In this document: positions 19,853 to 32,415 of the stretch, one piece after another
How the letters are laid out: each line of letters opens with the position of its first letter
How positions within the stretch are numbered: position 1 is the first letter of the stretch
DNA from: Fasciolopsis buskii
Lineage: Eukaryota; Platyhelminthes; Trematoda; Plagiorchiida; Fasciolidae
Length of the DNA stretch: 64,000 bases
NCBI GenBank assembly: GCA_008360955.1
Contig: LUCM01010405.1
Coordinates: 248,001-312,000, forward strand
Direction: 5' to 3'
Translations under genes and position numbers: made by a program
Notes under the pieces: model-generated
The model's input: only the letters and a program-made list of their open reading frames with translations
What the model was told of the DNA's origin: nothing
Databases searched by the model: none

Positions 19853-21842
19853 GTAAGTACTTCTGCCGGACTGACCAGCATAATTCAGTTTATTCGAAAA
19901 CCGTAGCACCGAACGGATCTACGTCTTTGACGATAGTGAAATGACCGGCCGGTTGTACATCTTTTTTATCTGGCGGATCTCTCTGGACAGACCGTTTCTA
20001 GAGCCATACTCTTGTTTACAGAACTTCAAGCTCCGGAAAATGACAACAGCAAGCAAACTAAATGAAAAATCTCCGTAAGCGTTAGACAAATCGAATTCCA
20101 TTCCAAGTAAGAGAACCACACCTACCGTGTTTAGCTGACCGGAATTTTGAGAAAGCTATGAGGGATTTAATAAGGAAAACAAATGCACTGTAAGATGAGG
20201 CTCTCCGGGTCGTTTACGTCCGGGAAAGTAGAGTTTGGATTGTATAATACCAGTGAATTTCTCGTGGAATCACTATTTTGCTTCTCACTGCAAGTCAAAA
20301 CAAATAATTTTCTGCAAAGCACTCAGAACCACAGTTAACAAATCAGATGATTTTACCTCCGATTAGAACCAACAGGTGAATTAACCAATAACTAGAAGTT
20401 GTATTTAATTAGATCCGAAGCACAATGAAAAATAATTTCAACAAAATTATAGCACCATTTGTTGATAAAAGTCGGGATTTCAGGGTATCAGCGTTTCACG
20501 TCTGCGAATTTTAGTAGATTCAATAAGGAACGGGTGTCTTGTTTGCTTTGGTTTTACCCTTGATTATACACCTGCATGGACTGAAAATCAGGCAGAGTAG
20601 ACGACATCATAGTTTTCTCGTGAGAGGACTTCGTAAGTCACCAGTCACTAGAGTGAAGAATACCCAAGAACGGTGCAATTTGAACAGATGTCGGCATCGA
20701 CGATTAAATATGCCTTCTTTCTTGTTTATACCAAACAGCATTCTTTTCGGCATCAGAACACACCAAACCAAAGAGAGGTAGCCCAGAATCTTACTGCACT
20801 GAACTAACAATGACGAATAACTTTCGGTCTATACCCAATAAGCTAGTATGTTTAGGCGACCACCAATTCCACACGCATATGTCGTGCAGTGGAATTATTT
20901 GTTTTTTTTTCGAGAGTTAAGTAACTCGGTAAATCCTGAGTAAGAATTGACAGTTTGCGTCGCCTCGAACCGCTTGCATAGACTATTGTGAAAGTTCAAC
21001 AGTGAAACAGAAAGTATCCTGAGACACTCAACCATTGACGATTTTTCTCGATGTTTGACTCCTTAATTGTATTTGGTTGTTAGTACCTCTGTTTGCGGTT
21101 ATCGGCACTACAAACTAACATTGCAGTGATCTTTGCAGTATGATGAAAATGTGCTGTGGATCATTCGACGTAGTGATTTCGCGCCGCTGCTACAATCTGA
21201 GTTGTCGCTCTCATACACTGGTAGCGAGCGCTACCATAAGCCAAACCAACTGAACCGAAAATCTGGCGTACCTTGTCATCCGATAAATAGTGCATCGACT
21301 AAAATGACATAGGAAGATTGGATAGACCTCTGCTATCTAAGGACACTCCTGTAAATGTGACTTCCTAAAGTGGAATCGTTACTGACTCAGAATGCACTTG
21401 GCTGCATTCAAATTTACGGATCACCTAAAGCTGAGGAATGCAGTGTAAGTGCATATCTTACGCAAAATTTAAAAACAGTTGAAATAATGTAACCGGTAGC
21501 TTTGTATTCATGGATGATGTCGTGTGCAGTTTCGTTTCATCAAGTGGCATCCGCAAACAGATACCAGGCATACTAAAATAATAACGGACTGTTCCATTAA
21601 AAAGCATGCTGGTGATTCTCAGGTTTTCCGTTTTATATTTTGGTATCCTTGGTTTTTGACAGAATTCTATAAAATAATTTTTTATCAAATGTTCTTTGGA
21701 GTGACGGGAAAACGATAATCGGTTTAAAACGTGCTCACCAAAAGCAATCGAAGGAATGACGGGTTTGACACCTTTTTTCTTTATATTCCAAATTTTTACT
21801 TCTTTTCTCAACGAAACAGAAGAAGGTAATGGCCCACAAGGG
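19853..21842. other. No supportable gene
   Basis: Contains frames at 20539-20810 on both strands and a 160-codon minus frame (21458-21940). The latter overlaps the tRNA-like repeat at 21843-21910 and is therefore not trusted. A small hairpin (AATTCCAC...GTGGAATT) sits near 20865-20896. Confidence 0.4.
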
Positions 21843-21910
21843 TAGTGTGAGGAATTGAACCAATGGCCTTTGGGTTGAAACGCTGCTAGGTTGACCCCTA
21901 GAAAGCCACC
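21843..21910 (-). repeat. tRNA-like sequence (SINE head)
   Basis: On the minus strand: GGTGGCTTTCTAGGGGTCAA as an A-box region, then TTGGTTCAATTCCTC as a good B box, at tRNA-like spacing. It lies 283 bases from another minus-strand tRNA-like head, so the pair may be two nested or tandem SINEs. Confidence 0.5.
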
Positions 21911-22192
21911 AATCGATTTTGATCCCTGCACTGCATACACAGTTTGGGTTATTTCTCCTCAAGCACTGTGCTTCTCAACCCCATTAGCCAGCAAGTAAGT
22001 TTCTGCGTGGTTTTTATGATATGCTTATAGCACAGATGTAGTGGAAGGCTCATGTCCCATATATTCCAGGATCCAAACGGGTGCAAGGGTGACCGGCAAC
22101 CATGATCTTGAAAAACGGAGACTAAAGGATACATATGAGGCTCCATCAGGTCAGATGTGGTAGTGATCCGGGCGGCAGCGAATCGGTATCTC

Positions 22193-22258
22193 CCACCAAG
22201 GATACGAACCTCTAACCTGTTTGGGCTGGCAGACGCTTAGTCCAGTTAACCACCGCCG
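22193..22258 (-). repeat. tRNA-like sequence (SINE head)
   Basis: On the minus strand: GGCGGTGGTTAACTGGACTA (A box), then AGAGGTTCGTATCCTTGGTG (B box GGTTCGTATCC). No 3' acceptor end or fully paired cloverleaf, so this is a tRNA-derived repeat rather than a tRNA gene. Confidence 0.55.
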
Positions 22259-23865
22259 ATCGAATTCTTCCAGCTAGGCAATATTGATGGAGGACGGAAT
22301 TCGCGACCCTTTTCCAATTCTCATTCGTTTGCTTAGTTCATCATTGTTCAGCAATCAGGTCACTCATTTGAGTGGCTGGTGGTCAGCAGTTACATCGCAG
22401 CTTCCAGAGCGCAACCAAGCATTTGCACAAAACTACGTGCAATTTCGGGCTCGTGTAGGATCAACATACAGATCATGAATCTGTGTAAATCAGTGCCGTC
22501 TGGGCATGTATAAACGGGAACGGCGGTTAGAAACTTCCAGCATGTGGACCGGTCTATCGTCGATAGTATACAACACCTTGACAGTCGTTGATATTGACAG
22601 CGAGAACAAAAGTTTGTTCTCATGACCCCTCCCTACAGCCTAGCCCAAACACTGACATGTACGCAGTCACCCAGTCACACTTATCATCGGCGCACACAAA
22701 TTCAGCTACATCTGAAGGGGCAACACATAAACAACCTTGTGATGCCAGTTAACATAAATACTGCCTTGGGCTCATTTGATTGTAAACCCTACCGTGAGAA
22801 AGGCCACACAAGGTAGCAGAAATGTCTGCAAATTACAGATTCCACCAACAGCTTTTATCGGTTTTGAAAGAAATCTATGAATAAATCCATTACAGCACGC
22901 ACTGATTGTTCCATAGAAGCCAGTTTGCGAATTGATCAGATCAAGACATTAGTCCCCCACATGATTTTTAGAAAACATACCAAGTGCATCGCATCATGTC
23001 AGAATTTGAATGTTGAAAATACTTCACACGGGCTGAGTTAGTTTTTCGCAATGAACCCTGTGGTAGCCGGAAAAGTCCCACGGCACTGTTCACTTGCTCA
23101 AATTTATTTGTTGATGCAGATACTCAAGGTAAATCGAAAGGTAACTTGATGTAGGTTCCGCAAAAATGTGATTCATGTTGGTTACATCAGTCGTGCCTAC
23201 CACAGGCGTTTCTCGTAGATCACGACAAGTTAAGCAGACGACCGTGCATCATTTGGACCGCAACGTTCAGTTTTCCCAAACTAATGTAAGAAATATCAAA
23301 TACTCTCCTTATTCTGCCAACTTCATTTGTCAGTGACCTACTTCCCTGGCTTTCCAGTTTTCGATTTTGCACAGAATCCCCAACCCATTTATTTGCCACT
23401 AATTTGTTGGACCACTTTTCTCTGCGTAATCATTCAGCTGACCTCACTATCCTATCTGTCCACGTGGTCTGTCATCCGTTAGTGGGGCACACCAATGGAC
23501 TAACTGATAAAATGCAGTAACCAGAGCAGGATTTCTATATGAAACAAGGAGAGTCTAATAGTCAGAATTCACAGGCAAAATTGGTTACGCTGTGAATATG
23601 CGTGGTTGAACCCGTGCTTGAGTTCGGATTTCCCCGAGGTCAGAAACTTCTCACATTCGGATCAATTATGCATTTGTCAAATGAAACAAACAAAGCTTCA
23701 TGGCCAGCCATGTCCACGAATTGTAACTAGGACTGGCTGATTCACAGGGCAGCCTTTCGCTTGCCGTAAAATTGTGAAAACTTCATTTTGGTGGATCTCG
23801 GGTGCTTACGTAATTCGAAGGGAGTATGCACTGATCAATAAGCGAAAAGTTTAAACATTTCGAAG
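22259..23865. other. No supportable gene
   Basis: The plus frame around 23430-23850 has few stops and some protein-like text, but no motif. Frames at 22284-22816 are ordinary. Confidence 0.35.
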
Positions 23866-23930
23866 TGGGATTCTAGCTCAGTGGGTAGACAACATGCGGT
23901 ACCCACGTTTGGATGAGGATCCCTCCAAAG
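23866..23930 (+). repeat. tRNA-like sequence with an intact A box
   Basis: GGGATTCTAGCTCAGTGGGT contains a near-perfect A box (TAGCTCAGTGGGTAGA). It is followed by an anticodon-arm-like segment and a degraded B box (GGATGAGGATCCC). The acceptor stem does not close, so it is a tRNA pseudogene or SINE head. Confidence 0.55.
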
Positions 23931-26720
23931 TAGAAAACGGTCCCCACTTGGACTAGTTTTGCATGTTGCAGATCGGCCAAACCAAACTTCGTAAAAAACA
24001 TAAGCTGTCTGACAAATTTTATCTGAATTTCGTGAACAGTGATGTTTCCGATGAAGTTACAATATTTGGGCAGGTGAAATCCGGCCTATTTATGGTGATC
24101 ATATCAAAGTTAATTTCGATCTGTTCTTTTAAAACTTGGGCAAAATACAAAGCCTAGCTGGACCGAAACAGCTGAAAACGACTTGAAAACCCTCACCACT
24201 GAATAGGTGAGAGAGAGGAAATTTCGTGCGTCCACACAGCAACAATCGGATACTAGTCACCCAGAAAAGTAGAATCAGACGAGAAGCAAATTTGCACGAA
24301 TAGAGCGTTCTTCTCCTTTTAAATGCCCTTAGTATAAAATATAATAAAACTTATTGGAAATGGGTTTCCTTGTGATAAGTTGAACTTTATTTTACCATAA
24401 GAGGCATTAAACAATTGCTTACTACGCTCATGGATAATTAATTACTCAAAAACTTGGTCATCATCTGATACAATGACATTTTTAAGTTGAAAAACTGAAC
24501 GTAAAGACAGTCTTCAGAACCGAAAAACTTTGTAGTGGTGATCGAACTAAAAGCCACTGTTACTTGCAGAGCATCTTTGCATATCTGTGTTTTTTACTTC
24601 ACAAGTCGATAATAAGATGAGTGGCACGGGAATCAGTTTGCTAAAGGCCGAATCTACTAGGCACGCACACACGCAGAGCTAATTTCTCCCGGCACTGCAA
24701 ATATGTACCGAATAGCTGGTGATGAACAAAACTTTTGTATCTTTATTGATGATGAGGAGGAAGAGAAGGATGAAACACTAATCTAGGGGGAATAAATTCT
24801 TCAATGTTGCGTTAATTTTCACAGAAACATATCATGGCTATACTATCTTTTACACCATTTTCACTTTTAATTTTATTTATTTAGTAAATCAGTATATATA
24901 TATATATATATGAAATTTGCAGGTTTGGCGCCTGCGAAGAATTGCACTTTGATGTGCACACTCCTGCAGTCAGCACAAATAGGGTCTTACCATAACTTGA
25001 TTACGGTATTTCGAAACCGCTTAGTCTCTCCTAGCAGTAATTTTGCCCTATAAACTTTTATCTCTATTTAATTGCTAGGAGAGAGGCCAAGCGTTGAGTT
25101 GCTTACAAAACTCTGCTGGATGTAGTGGAAAATATCCTTCCGCTAGGTGGTTTCTGTCATCCATTCTGTCTAACTACGGTCTAATCAATTTCTCGCGAGG
25201 GTACAGTAATTGCAGTAAGTTTGCAAAACATCACTTCCATGCTGTCGTTTCAAAAGTTACTTTCATACAAAGTTGATCCAATGTCACAAATGGGCAATGA
25301 TGCAACATCTGACGAAAATCGGAGTTTCTGTCATTGTCAGTGCATCTTTTTAAGAGCTCGAAACTAGCAGTTAAAGTGGTTGATAACGGCAGACACTGCA
25401 AAATGCTATTTAACTTATCGCAACACTTGCCTAATCCCTAATACCAAGCGGGAGCATTTGCAGCTCATGCTTTTTGTTATTAGATCAGTTTTGAAGAACT
25501 ACAATAAAGCTCACTATTGGAAGCATGGTGTTGAGCATTCTAATGTGTTCCAATAACCATTCTGTAACCATTAACTCGTATTAAAGATAAGCGATGCATC
25601 GCCCATTAAGATCATGATTTTCTTAATTTGTTTGTCAAAGATTTGCACGTCCCGACCAAGAATGAAACACCAGAGCATAACTGAACAGTGAATAGTCTTC
25701 AAAGGTCATAAGTGTTTCTTTCTTATGCGGACTTAGCACAAACGTTTGTTCACCGATCTGAACTAGAACTCCATCGCCGGTGTGAGCGGTACAAGATAGC
25801 CGAGTCACACAGATGAAAACATCTCAGTTATTCATTTTGTGCTATAAACGCCCAAATGAAGCAGCAGAATGATGTGCGTTGCATACATTACAACCAGAGG
25901 TTTTGCCATAAAAATCCTGCTTGGTTCTTCTTTTGGGTTTGAAGTAAATCACAACACATTCATGTGTACTTAAGCGCAAACATAAAGCCCCCTAAACCTG
26001 AGTATTCAGTTCTAGTCACCGGATCACCTATTGAATGGATTTTAGCTGCTTTCAAAGCTAATACATTGAGGGAATTTATTTACAAATGCATTAACAAACG
26101 TGCTTTTGAACACCTCGTACTGATAACAATAGACTAGAGTTGGGATTTTCCTGTCAGAAACATCAGTCCGAGAATTCATGTGTATATGTATGTGTAAAAT
26201 CATTTAGTAATATTTCTTGACATCCCTAAAAAACGAGGCAAGCGTTTTGCGTTCTTATGGAAACCATTCAACAAACTTTATTCACGGACACGGTAATTTG
26301 TGAACAATACCCAATTCCAATCTAGTCCATCTACATAGAATGAAACCGGTGTTTCTCATTTTTGTGGAACAGTCAGACAGAGCTGATAGAAGTAAAGTGG
26401 GACTAGAGGCGAAATTGCTGGTTGGTTGGCTATGTTAGGCCCCATTTAAAAAGAAAAACAACTGGTACCAACTTAGCATAATTGTTTTTCTAATAGAATT
26501 GCACCCGGATTCGGCAAGGTTAAAAGAATATAATTTTCGTACATTGTAACACTGGCTGAACTTCGCGAGTGCCGCTGGGCTTCGTGTTGCAAAAGAATTG
26601 TCAAACACTATGCCATGAAAAAATATGTTTGGCTCAGTCATAGCAGCAATTTCACACTTGAGGGAATTCACTCGTCAACTAACATATCACTGGTGGAAGG
26701 AAGGTCGCGTACTAAAATTG
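23931..26720. other. No recognisable gene
   Basis: AT-rich. Contains the TA microsatellite at 24893-24911 and short frames (25094-25276, 26435-26671) without motifs. Confidence 0.45.
24893..24911. repeat. (TA)n microsatellite
   Basis: Short uninterrupted TA run. Confidence 0.9.
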
Positions 26721-27271
26721 TGATTGGTTGATTGATTTTTCCGGACCCTGGACTCTATGATCACGTTAAATTTCAGACCGTCTGAAAAATTTCTGACTCA
26801 GACTGCGTCAACAGTTAATCACGAAGCTCGACTGTTCAGTCATTTTGCTCTCGTAATCCTGGAGTACCTGTCTCACTATCTATCAGTTTGTAAGGTCGTC
26901 TTTTGAACAGAAGATATAGTCTCACCTGTGTTACAGGCCACTCTTCAGATTCATCTTGTGAATGGGAATTTCACCAAACCCTTTTGCCATTCTGGTGTTG
27001 TACACAGAAAAATAACAGTGAAATTCCCATTAACAAGATGAATCTGAAGAGTGGCCTGTAACACAGGTGAGACTATATCTTCTGTTCAAAAGACGACCTT
27101 ACAAACTGATAGATAGTGAGACAGGTATTCCAGGATTACGAGAGCAAAATGACTGAACAGCCGAGTTTCGCGATTAAATGTTGACGCAGTCTGAGTCAGA
27201 AATTTTTCAGACGGTCTGAAATTTACCTTGATCATAGAGTCCAGGGTCCGAAAAAATCAGACAGCCAATCA
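26721..27271. repeat. 551-bp fold-back (palindromic) element
   Basis: Two 254-nt arms (26721-26974 and 27018-27271) are reverse complements with 12 mismatches by my count (about 95%) and no net indel, separated by a 43-nt loop (26975-27017). Termini read TGATTGG...CCAATCA. No open frame suggests a transposase. It resembles a non-autonomous fold-back element or a hairpin RNA source. Its right end is two bases from the left arm of the 1,309-bp inverted repeat. Confidence 0.9.
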
Positions 27272-27273
27272 GG

Positions 27274-28582
27274 AGCATTTCATACTTGTTTGCAAATAAA
27301 TTAGAAAAATTAAGAAACAACAGCCAAGGTTTAGCTTTATTTTATGTTCCGAGGTAGAGCTATGTACTGGCAATTAAAATATTTTGAAGCATGCTTCATG
27401 CTGCATCCAATGATTACCTCTTCTGGTCAATTTCCAAACCGGTATAAAGTAAATCCAAGTAAAAAAAATGTGGTGCACACATTTTTCTGTAAAATTTATG
27501 CCACTAATTTTGTTTGTTTGCACGTCCGAGTTTGTACAGTGGAAATAGTCCTCCGATTATTGGAACATCTGCATAAAACTTCTTTACCTTGGGGATATTA
27601 TTTGTAGCATTTCATGTTACGTCGATTCGTTTCCTGGATTAAGCTATACCGTTAACAGAGTTATAGCATTAGAAACGATATGCCGTCGGTTAGTTTATAA
27701 TATATACAACGGAAGTCTGTGTGTGTTTGGTTTGCTGAAACGGACAGATTTAAACTCCGGATTAGAAATCGAAATCTTTTCGTATATAATCTTCCAGTTT
27801 AACGTGAACATCATCATTTTGGGATTTCCAGCTTGCCGTTATAAAATCCGGTTTAGAACCATAGAATATATATCAACGTTATCTGACGAGCCTATTTGAA
27901 CTCCTTTTCTAGTCCAGGTGTGGGTCCTGTTATTTTGTTCCAATTTTGAAAACCTATTTGTTTTTGACTTCGATTTTAAACTACACAATAACCTTTAAAT
28001 CTAGGCATTTGTGAAAATTTGTTCTCTTCTGTTGTGTACCATCGCTTCCATCCTGAGTCACCAGTCACTATATGATCTGGTTTCGCTTTTAAGCTCAAAT
28101 GCAATCGGGATCCTCAACCCACAAGCTCAGCCAAGCGATCGGTTGCCAGCCGAAACTGCGATCGAGAGTGTTCCTTAACAGCTGCTAATGGAAGAGATAG
28201 CAGGTAATATCCTCTTGTCGAGCTAAAGCTGGGTGAATCACCCACTTGGGATCTCCTCATGTTTCGTACACAAGTTAATCAATCCAGTTCAAGCAAAACG
28301 GCTCATAACCATACACATAAACGCAGGCCTTTTTGTAAATTGTCCGAACAACCACAAAACAAATCGAGTGGGAGAGAGCAATATAAGCGCGACAGTATCA
28401 TTTATTGTCTCGGTAGTAACCAGCCGTTGTGAACTACAAAGATGATCGAAGAGTTTCTAAAGCGAAATCACAGCCTCAAATATATGCTCACCGAATTATT
28501 TTGTCTTGGCAGCACAAAAATATGAATTGCTTGTTGGATGAACAAACCAAAAAACAGCATAATAGTTTACCACAGTTCCATC
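27274..28582 (+). repeat. Left arm of 1,309-bp inverted duplication
   Basis: Reverse complement of 30205-31513, position p pairing with 58787 minus p. I saw no mismatch in the stretches compared and there is no net indel. It holds three short frames (27344-27607, 28233-28445, 28429-28617) repeated exactly in the other arm. Their duplication is not independent evidence for coding. Near-identity implies a recent event, ongoing gene conversion, or an assembly artefact. Confidence 0.95.
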
Positions 28583-28661
28583 TGGTTTGCATTTCGTTCC
28601 CATCTTACCACGTCTGACGTCACGTCGCGTGTTGCTGCACTCGAGTTTCCTGTTTGCATGT

Positions 28662-28708
<47 letters not shown>

Positions 28709-30204
28709 AAATGCAAATTCCCATGTTTTAATTACCTCCAAACGTAAGTGAGTTACTTCTGTATTCTTGAAAGTGCCCGATGACTATGGACGTCGTAAAC
28801 CTAGTATTGCTCTTTTTGCTCACTGGACCACAGCAACGGACCTAACACAAATGTTATTCGGTTTGCTCTTTTAACCCTGACTAAATCCCACCTTCGTTGT
28901 TTCGTCTGACGGTTAGAACTAATTCACAACATGCCGTTTAACCTTGGATGATTCACAATTCTGTGGCGGAAAGAACTTTGCTCTGTACAATATTGATTAA
29001 TGGAGGGTAGATTCTGAAGCTTTGGTGACACTCATGATTGCGCAAAATACCGATTGCAGCAGAGAAACAAAAACGCTTGAGGGATATTTTAAGATTATTT
29101 TTATAGTTTGCTTTATGTCCACGAGTTGTTATGTTACTGCGGAGGCTTATTGTGCTGCATTTTAATTTTCGCTACAACAACAGAATAGCGTACGATACTG
29201 CCTCACTCTTTAGTGGCCATCGTTGCGAAATGTCATTTTGAAGGTCTCGTTCAACAAATACGGTACCATGTTTCCAAGTGTAATAGAAAGCCTAATGACT
29301 GATGTTATCGGTAGCCGAAACTTTCACAAATTGGAACTTCAGTAATGCACTAACAGCGAAAATTGGATAGAAAATCCGTTTGATGTTGGCTCACTTGCTA
29401 TTCCAGTGCCGACCAAACAAAGAAGTGTTCAACAATAGGTATGGATAGACAGAACTGTACTGAACACAATATCGGGTAATAAACGGGAAACCAGGTATCT
29501 GTGCCGGGTAAATTTTGTGCCTCGCCGTTTGCTGCGCATACTGCGTACAGCTTAGTAGTAAATATATATATATACATAAACCCAGATACACAATAGGTAA
29601 TTGAGTGATATTCTTTCTCGCAGCTCAGGTTCAGCAGGATGAAGTTAGTTTGTACGCTGATCCTGGTAGTTTAGTTGCAAATATCTCGCCGTTGGTCGGA
29701 CTGGTACCAGTGTCTTGGTATTGCAACCACAAGAAATAGTGCAATCCGTTTATGAAGAATGGTTTCCGACCTGCAAAGAATAATGGCAATGCATCAGGGA
29801 TATCTGATGTTCAGTAAACCGCTTTCATTTAGTTCAAGGGGTCTACTGGATACCATAGTTGAAATAAAAGTTTCCTTCTGGTTGGGTTCATAGCCCCGGG
29901 TCGGTCGTGACAAATCCGCACTCGTACTATCCCTAAGAGAAATCCCACGAGGGTAAACTGATATCGCAGTTTCCAGTAAGTTCTTTAAAGTAAGAGCCAG
30001 ATCAAATCTCCTCACATTGAATCAAATGTTCTATCTCACCTGTGGACACTCCTGACAGACAAACACAATAGTCATAATACATTTTGGAGGAACAAGTAAT
30101 TTTACCGAAAATTTCCCTTGCATATCTCCAAGAAAGAGTTGATTTCCAATACAGAAATCCTGTTGATTTTATCCAGGTTGGTTGCATTTTCATTATCGTT
30201 AAAC
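28583..30204. other. Unique spacer between the inverted arms
   Basis: 1,622 bases without recognised gene or repeat, apart from the TG run near its left edge. One minus-strand reading extends from the right arm into the spacer and passes CAG|GTGAGA near 30042, but is not otherwise supported. Confidence 0.6.
28669..28704. repeat. (TG)n microsatellite
   Basis: Uninterrupted TG run of about 36 bases, preceded by an interrupted TG stretch from 28659. Open frames on both strands through it are artefacts of the repeat. Confidence 0.97.
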
Positions 30205-31513
30205 GATGGAACTGTGGTAAACTATTATGCTGTTTTTTGGTTTGTTCATCCAACAAGCAATTCATATTTTTGTGCTGCCAAGACAAAATAATTCGGTGAG
30301 CATATATTTGAGGCTGTGATTTCGCTTTAGAAACTCTTCGATCATCTTTGTAGTTCACAACGGCTGGTTACTACCGAGACAATAAATGATACTGTCGCGC
30401 TTATATTGCTCTCTCCCACTCGATTTGTTTTGTGGTTGTTCGGACAATTTACAAAAAGGCCTGCGTTTATGTGTATGGTTATGAGCCGTTTTGCTTGAAC
30501 TGGATTGATTAACTTGTGTACGAAACATGAGGAGATCCCAAGTGGGTGATTCACCCAGCTTTAGCTCGACAAGAGGATATTACCTGCTATCTCTTCCATT
30601 AGCAGCTGTTAAGGAACACTCTCGATCGCAGTTTCGGCTGGCAACCGATCGCTTGGCTGAGCTTGTGGGTTGAGGATCCCGATTGCATTTGAGCTTAAAA
30701 GCGAAACCAGATCATATAGTGACTGGTGACTCAGGATGGAAGCGATGGTACACAACAGAAGAGAACAAATTTTCACAAATGCCTAGATTTAAAGGTTATT
30801 GTGTAGTTTAAAATCGAAGTCAAAAACAAATAGGTTTTCAAAATTGGAACAAAATAACAGGACCCACACCTGGACTAGAAAAGGAGTTCAAATAGGCTCG
30901 TCAGATAACGTTGATATATATTCTATGGTTCTAAACCGGATTTTATAACGGCAAGCTGGAAATCCCAAAATGATGATGTTCACGTTAAACTGGAAGATTA
31001 TATACGAAAAGATTTCGATTTCTAATCCGGAGTTTAAATCTGTCCGTTTCAGCAAACCAAACACACACAGACTTCCGTTGTATATATTATAAACTAACCG
31101 ACGGCATATCGTTTCTAATGCTATAACTCTGTTAACGGTATAGCTTAATCCAGGAAACGAATCGACGTAACATGAAATGCTACAAATAATATCCCCAAGG
31201 TAAAGAAGTTTTATGCAGATGTTCCAATAATCGGAGGACTATTTCCACTGTACAAACTCGGACGTGCAAACAAACAAAATTAGTGGCATAAATTTTACAG
31301 AAAAATGTGTGCACCACATTTTTTTTACTTGGATTTACTTTATACCGGTTTGGAAATTGACCAGAAGAGGTAATCATTGGATGCAGCATGAAGCATGCTT
31401 CAAAATATTTTAATTGCCAGTACATAGCTCTACCTCGGAACATAAAATAAAGCTAAACCTTGGCTGTTGTTTCTTAATTTTTCTAATTTATTTGCAAACA
31501 AGTATGAAATGCT
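30205..31513 (-). repeat. Right arm of 1,309-bp inverted duplication
   Basis: Partner of 27274-28582. The outer match stops at 31513 (31514 G faces 27273 G) and the inner match at 30205 (30204 C faces 28583 T), so both ends are sharp. Confidence 0.95.
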
Positions 31514-32308
31514 GCTGCTTAATCGCAACCTTTGTGGCACGAATTCCAAATGGCGAATGGAGAACACGCTGTTACGGGAACACGTTTGTACATTTATATT
31601 GTTTGTAAATAGTTTCCTTCAAAAACAACTGTAAGTCGTCTTTTCCATAGCAGGCATTTTTCTTATGCATTCCTAGGGTCTGTTTAGGTGGTGATAATTG
31701 CGCGGCTATCTCTTATATTCATAACCATTTTTGCCCATAAAGCTGTAAGTTTCAGTCTTCGTCATTAGCCGGAAGGAATGTGGCTATCGAACTGGTCTTG
31801 AATAACAAAAGCCTTAGGGTACATTAGGACAAATTAGACATTTTGATCTAGTTGATTTTCGCAACGTAGACTCACCTTAATTACTGTTGCTTTCAAAATG
31901 CATCCAGTCTAATATAAATGAGTCCATCAAAAGCTGAAATAGGGTACTTTGATAGGGAGTACTTAATAGAATACCCCAAGTTTGTATGTCCAAAATCAGT
32001 GAAACTGCCTACATTTAAAAAGTACATCAAAAGCTAGGAGCGGGAACGGAGTCTCAGAGAGCCATTCTGTTTGCATACTACTTAGAATGCTATGAAGAAG
32101 AGCTTGGTGCACACCATGTGGAGATACTTCCCAATCCTAAATCATTTGTCTGACTTTTAGCAAATTTTCTAATATTCATCAGACACCTATTTCCATGGAA
32201 AAGGTTCCACCGAAATCACAGATGCAGCAGTATTGTGAAAACAATATTGCCGTAAGCGGAATGTGAAGGAAGCCTATTCCTTTCTAGGAACGAAGCCTGC
32301 ATGAATGG
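31514..32308. other. No recognisable gene
   Basis: AT-rich sequence without motif. Confidence 0.45.
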
Positions 32309-32415
32309 GACTGTGCAGTTAGGGCGGAATTCCCAGGAGATTGAGGTAGTCTGTTTTCCTCACTGGCTTTCCGCAATTCGCTGGGTACGAGAATCCAACC
32401 CCCGGTGTTGGCGGG
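32309..32415 (-). repeat. tRNA-like repeat, family 2, copy 1
   Basis: On the minus strand it contains a B-box-like GGGTTGGATTCTCG followed by a body (CCAGTGAGGAAAACAG). Both resemble the plus-strand copy at 47395-47510 (GGATTGGATTCTCG..CCAATGAAGAAACAG). The A-box side is not clear. Confidence 0.45.

Noticed and set aside
21458..21940. 160-codon minus-strand frame
   Set aside because: It runs through a tRNA-like repeat and has no family motif. A length near this is not improbable by chance when a G+C-richer repeat is included.
27344..27607. 87-codon frame duplicated exactly at 31180-31443
   Set aside because: The second copy is just the inverted arm. Duplication adds no evidence of coding, and the frame lacks motifs and splice context.
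28496..28747. Open frames on both strands at the (TG)n tract (Val/Cys and Thr/His repeats)
   Set aside because: The dinucleotide repeat has no stops in these frames. The reading is an artefact of low complexity.
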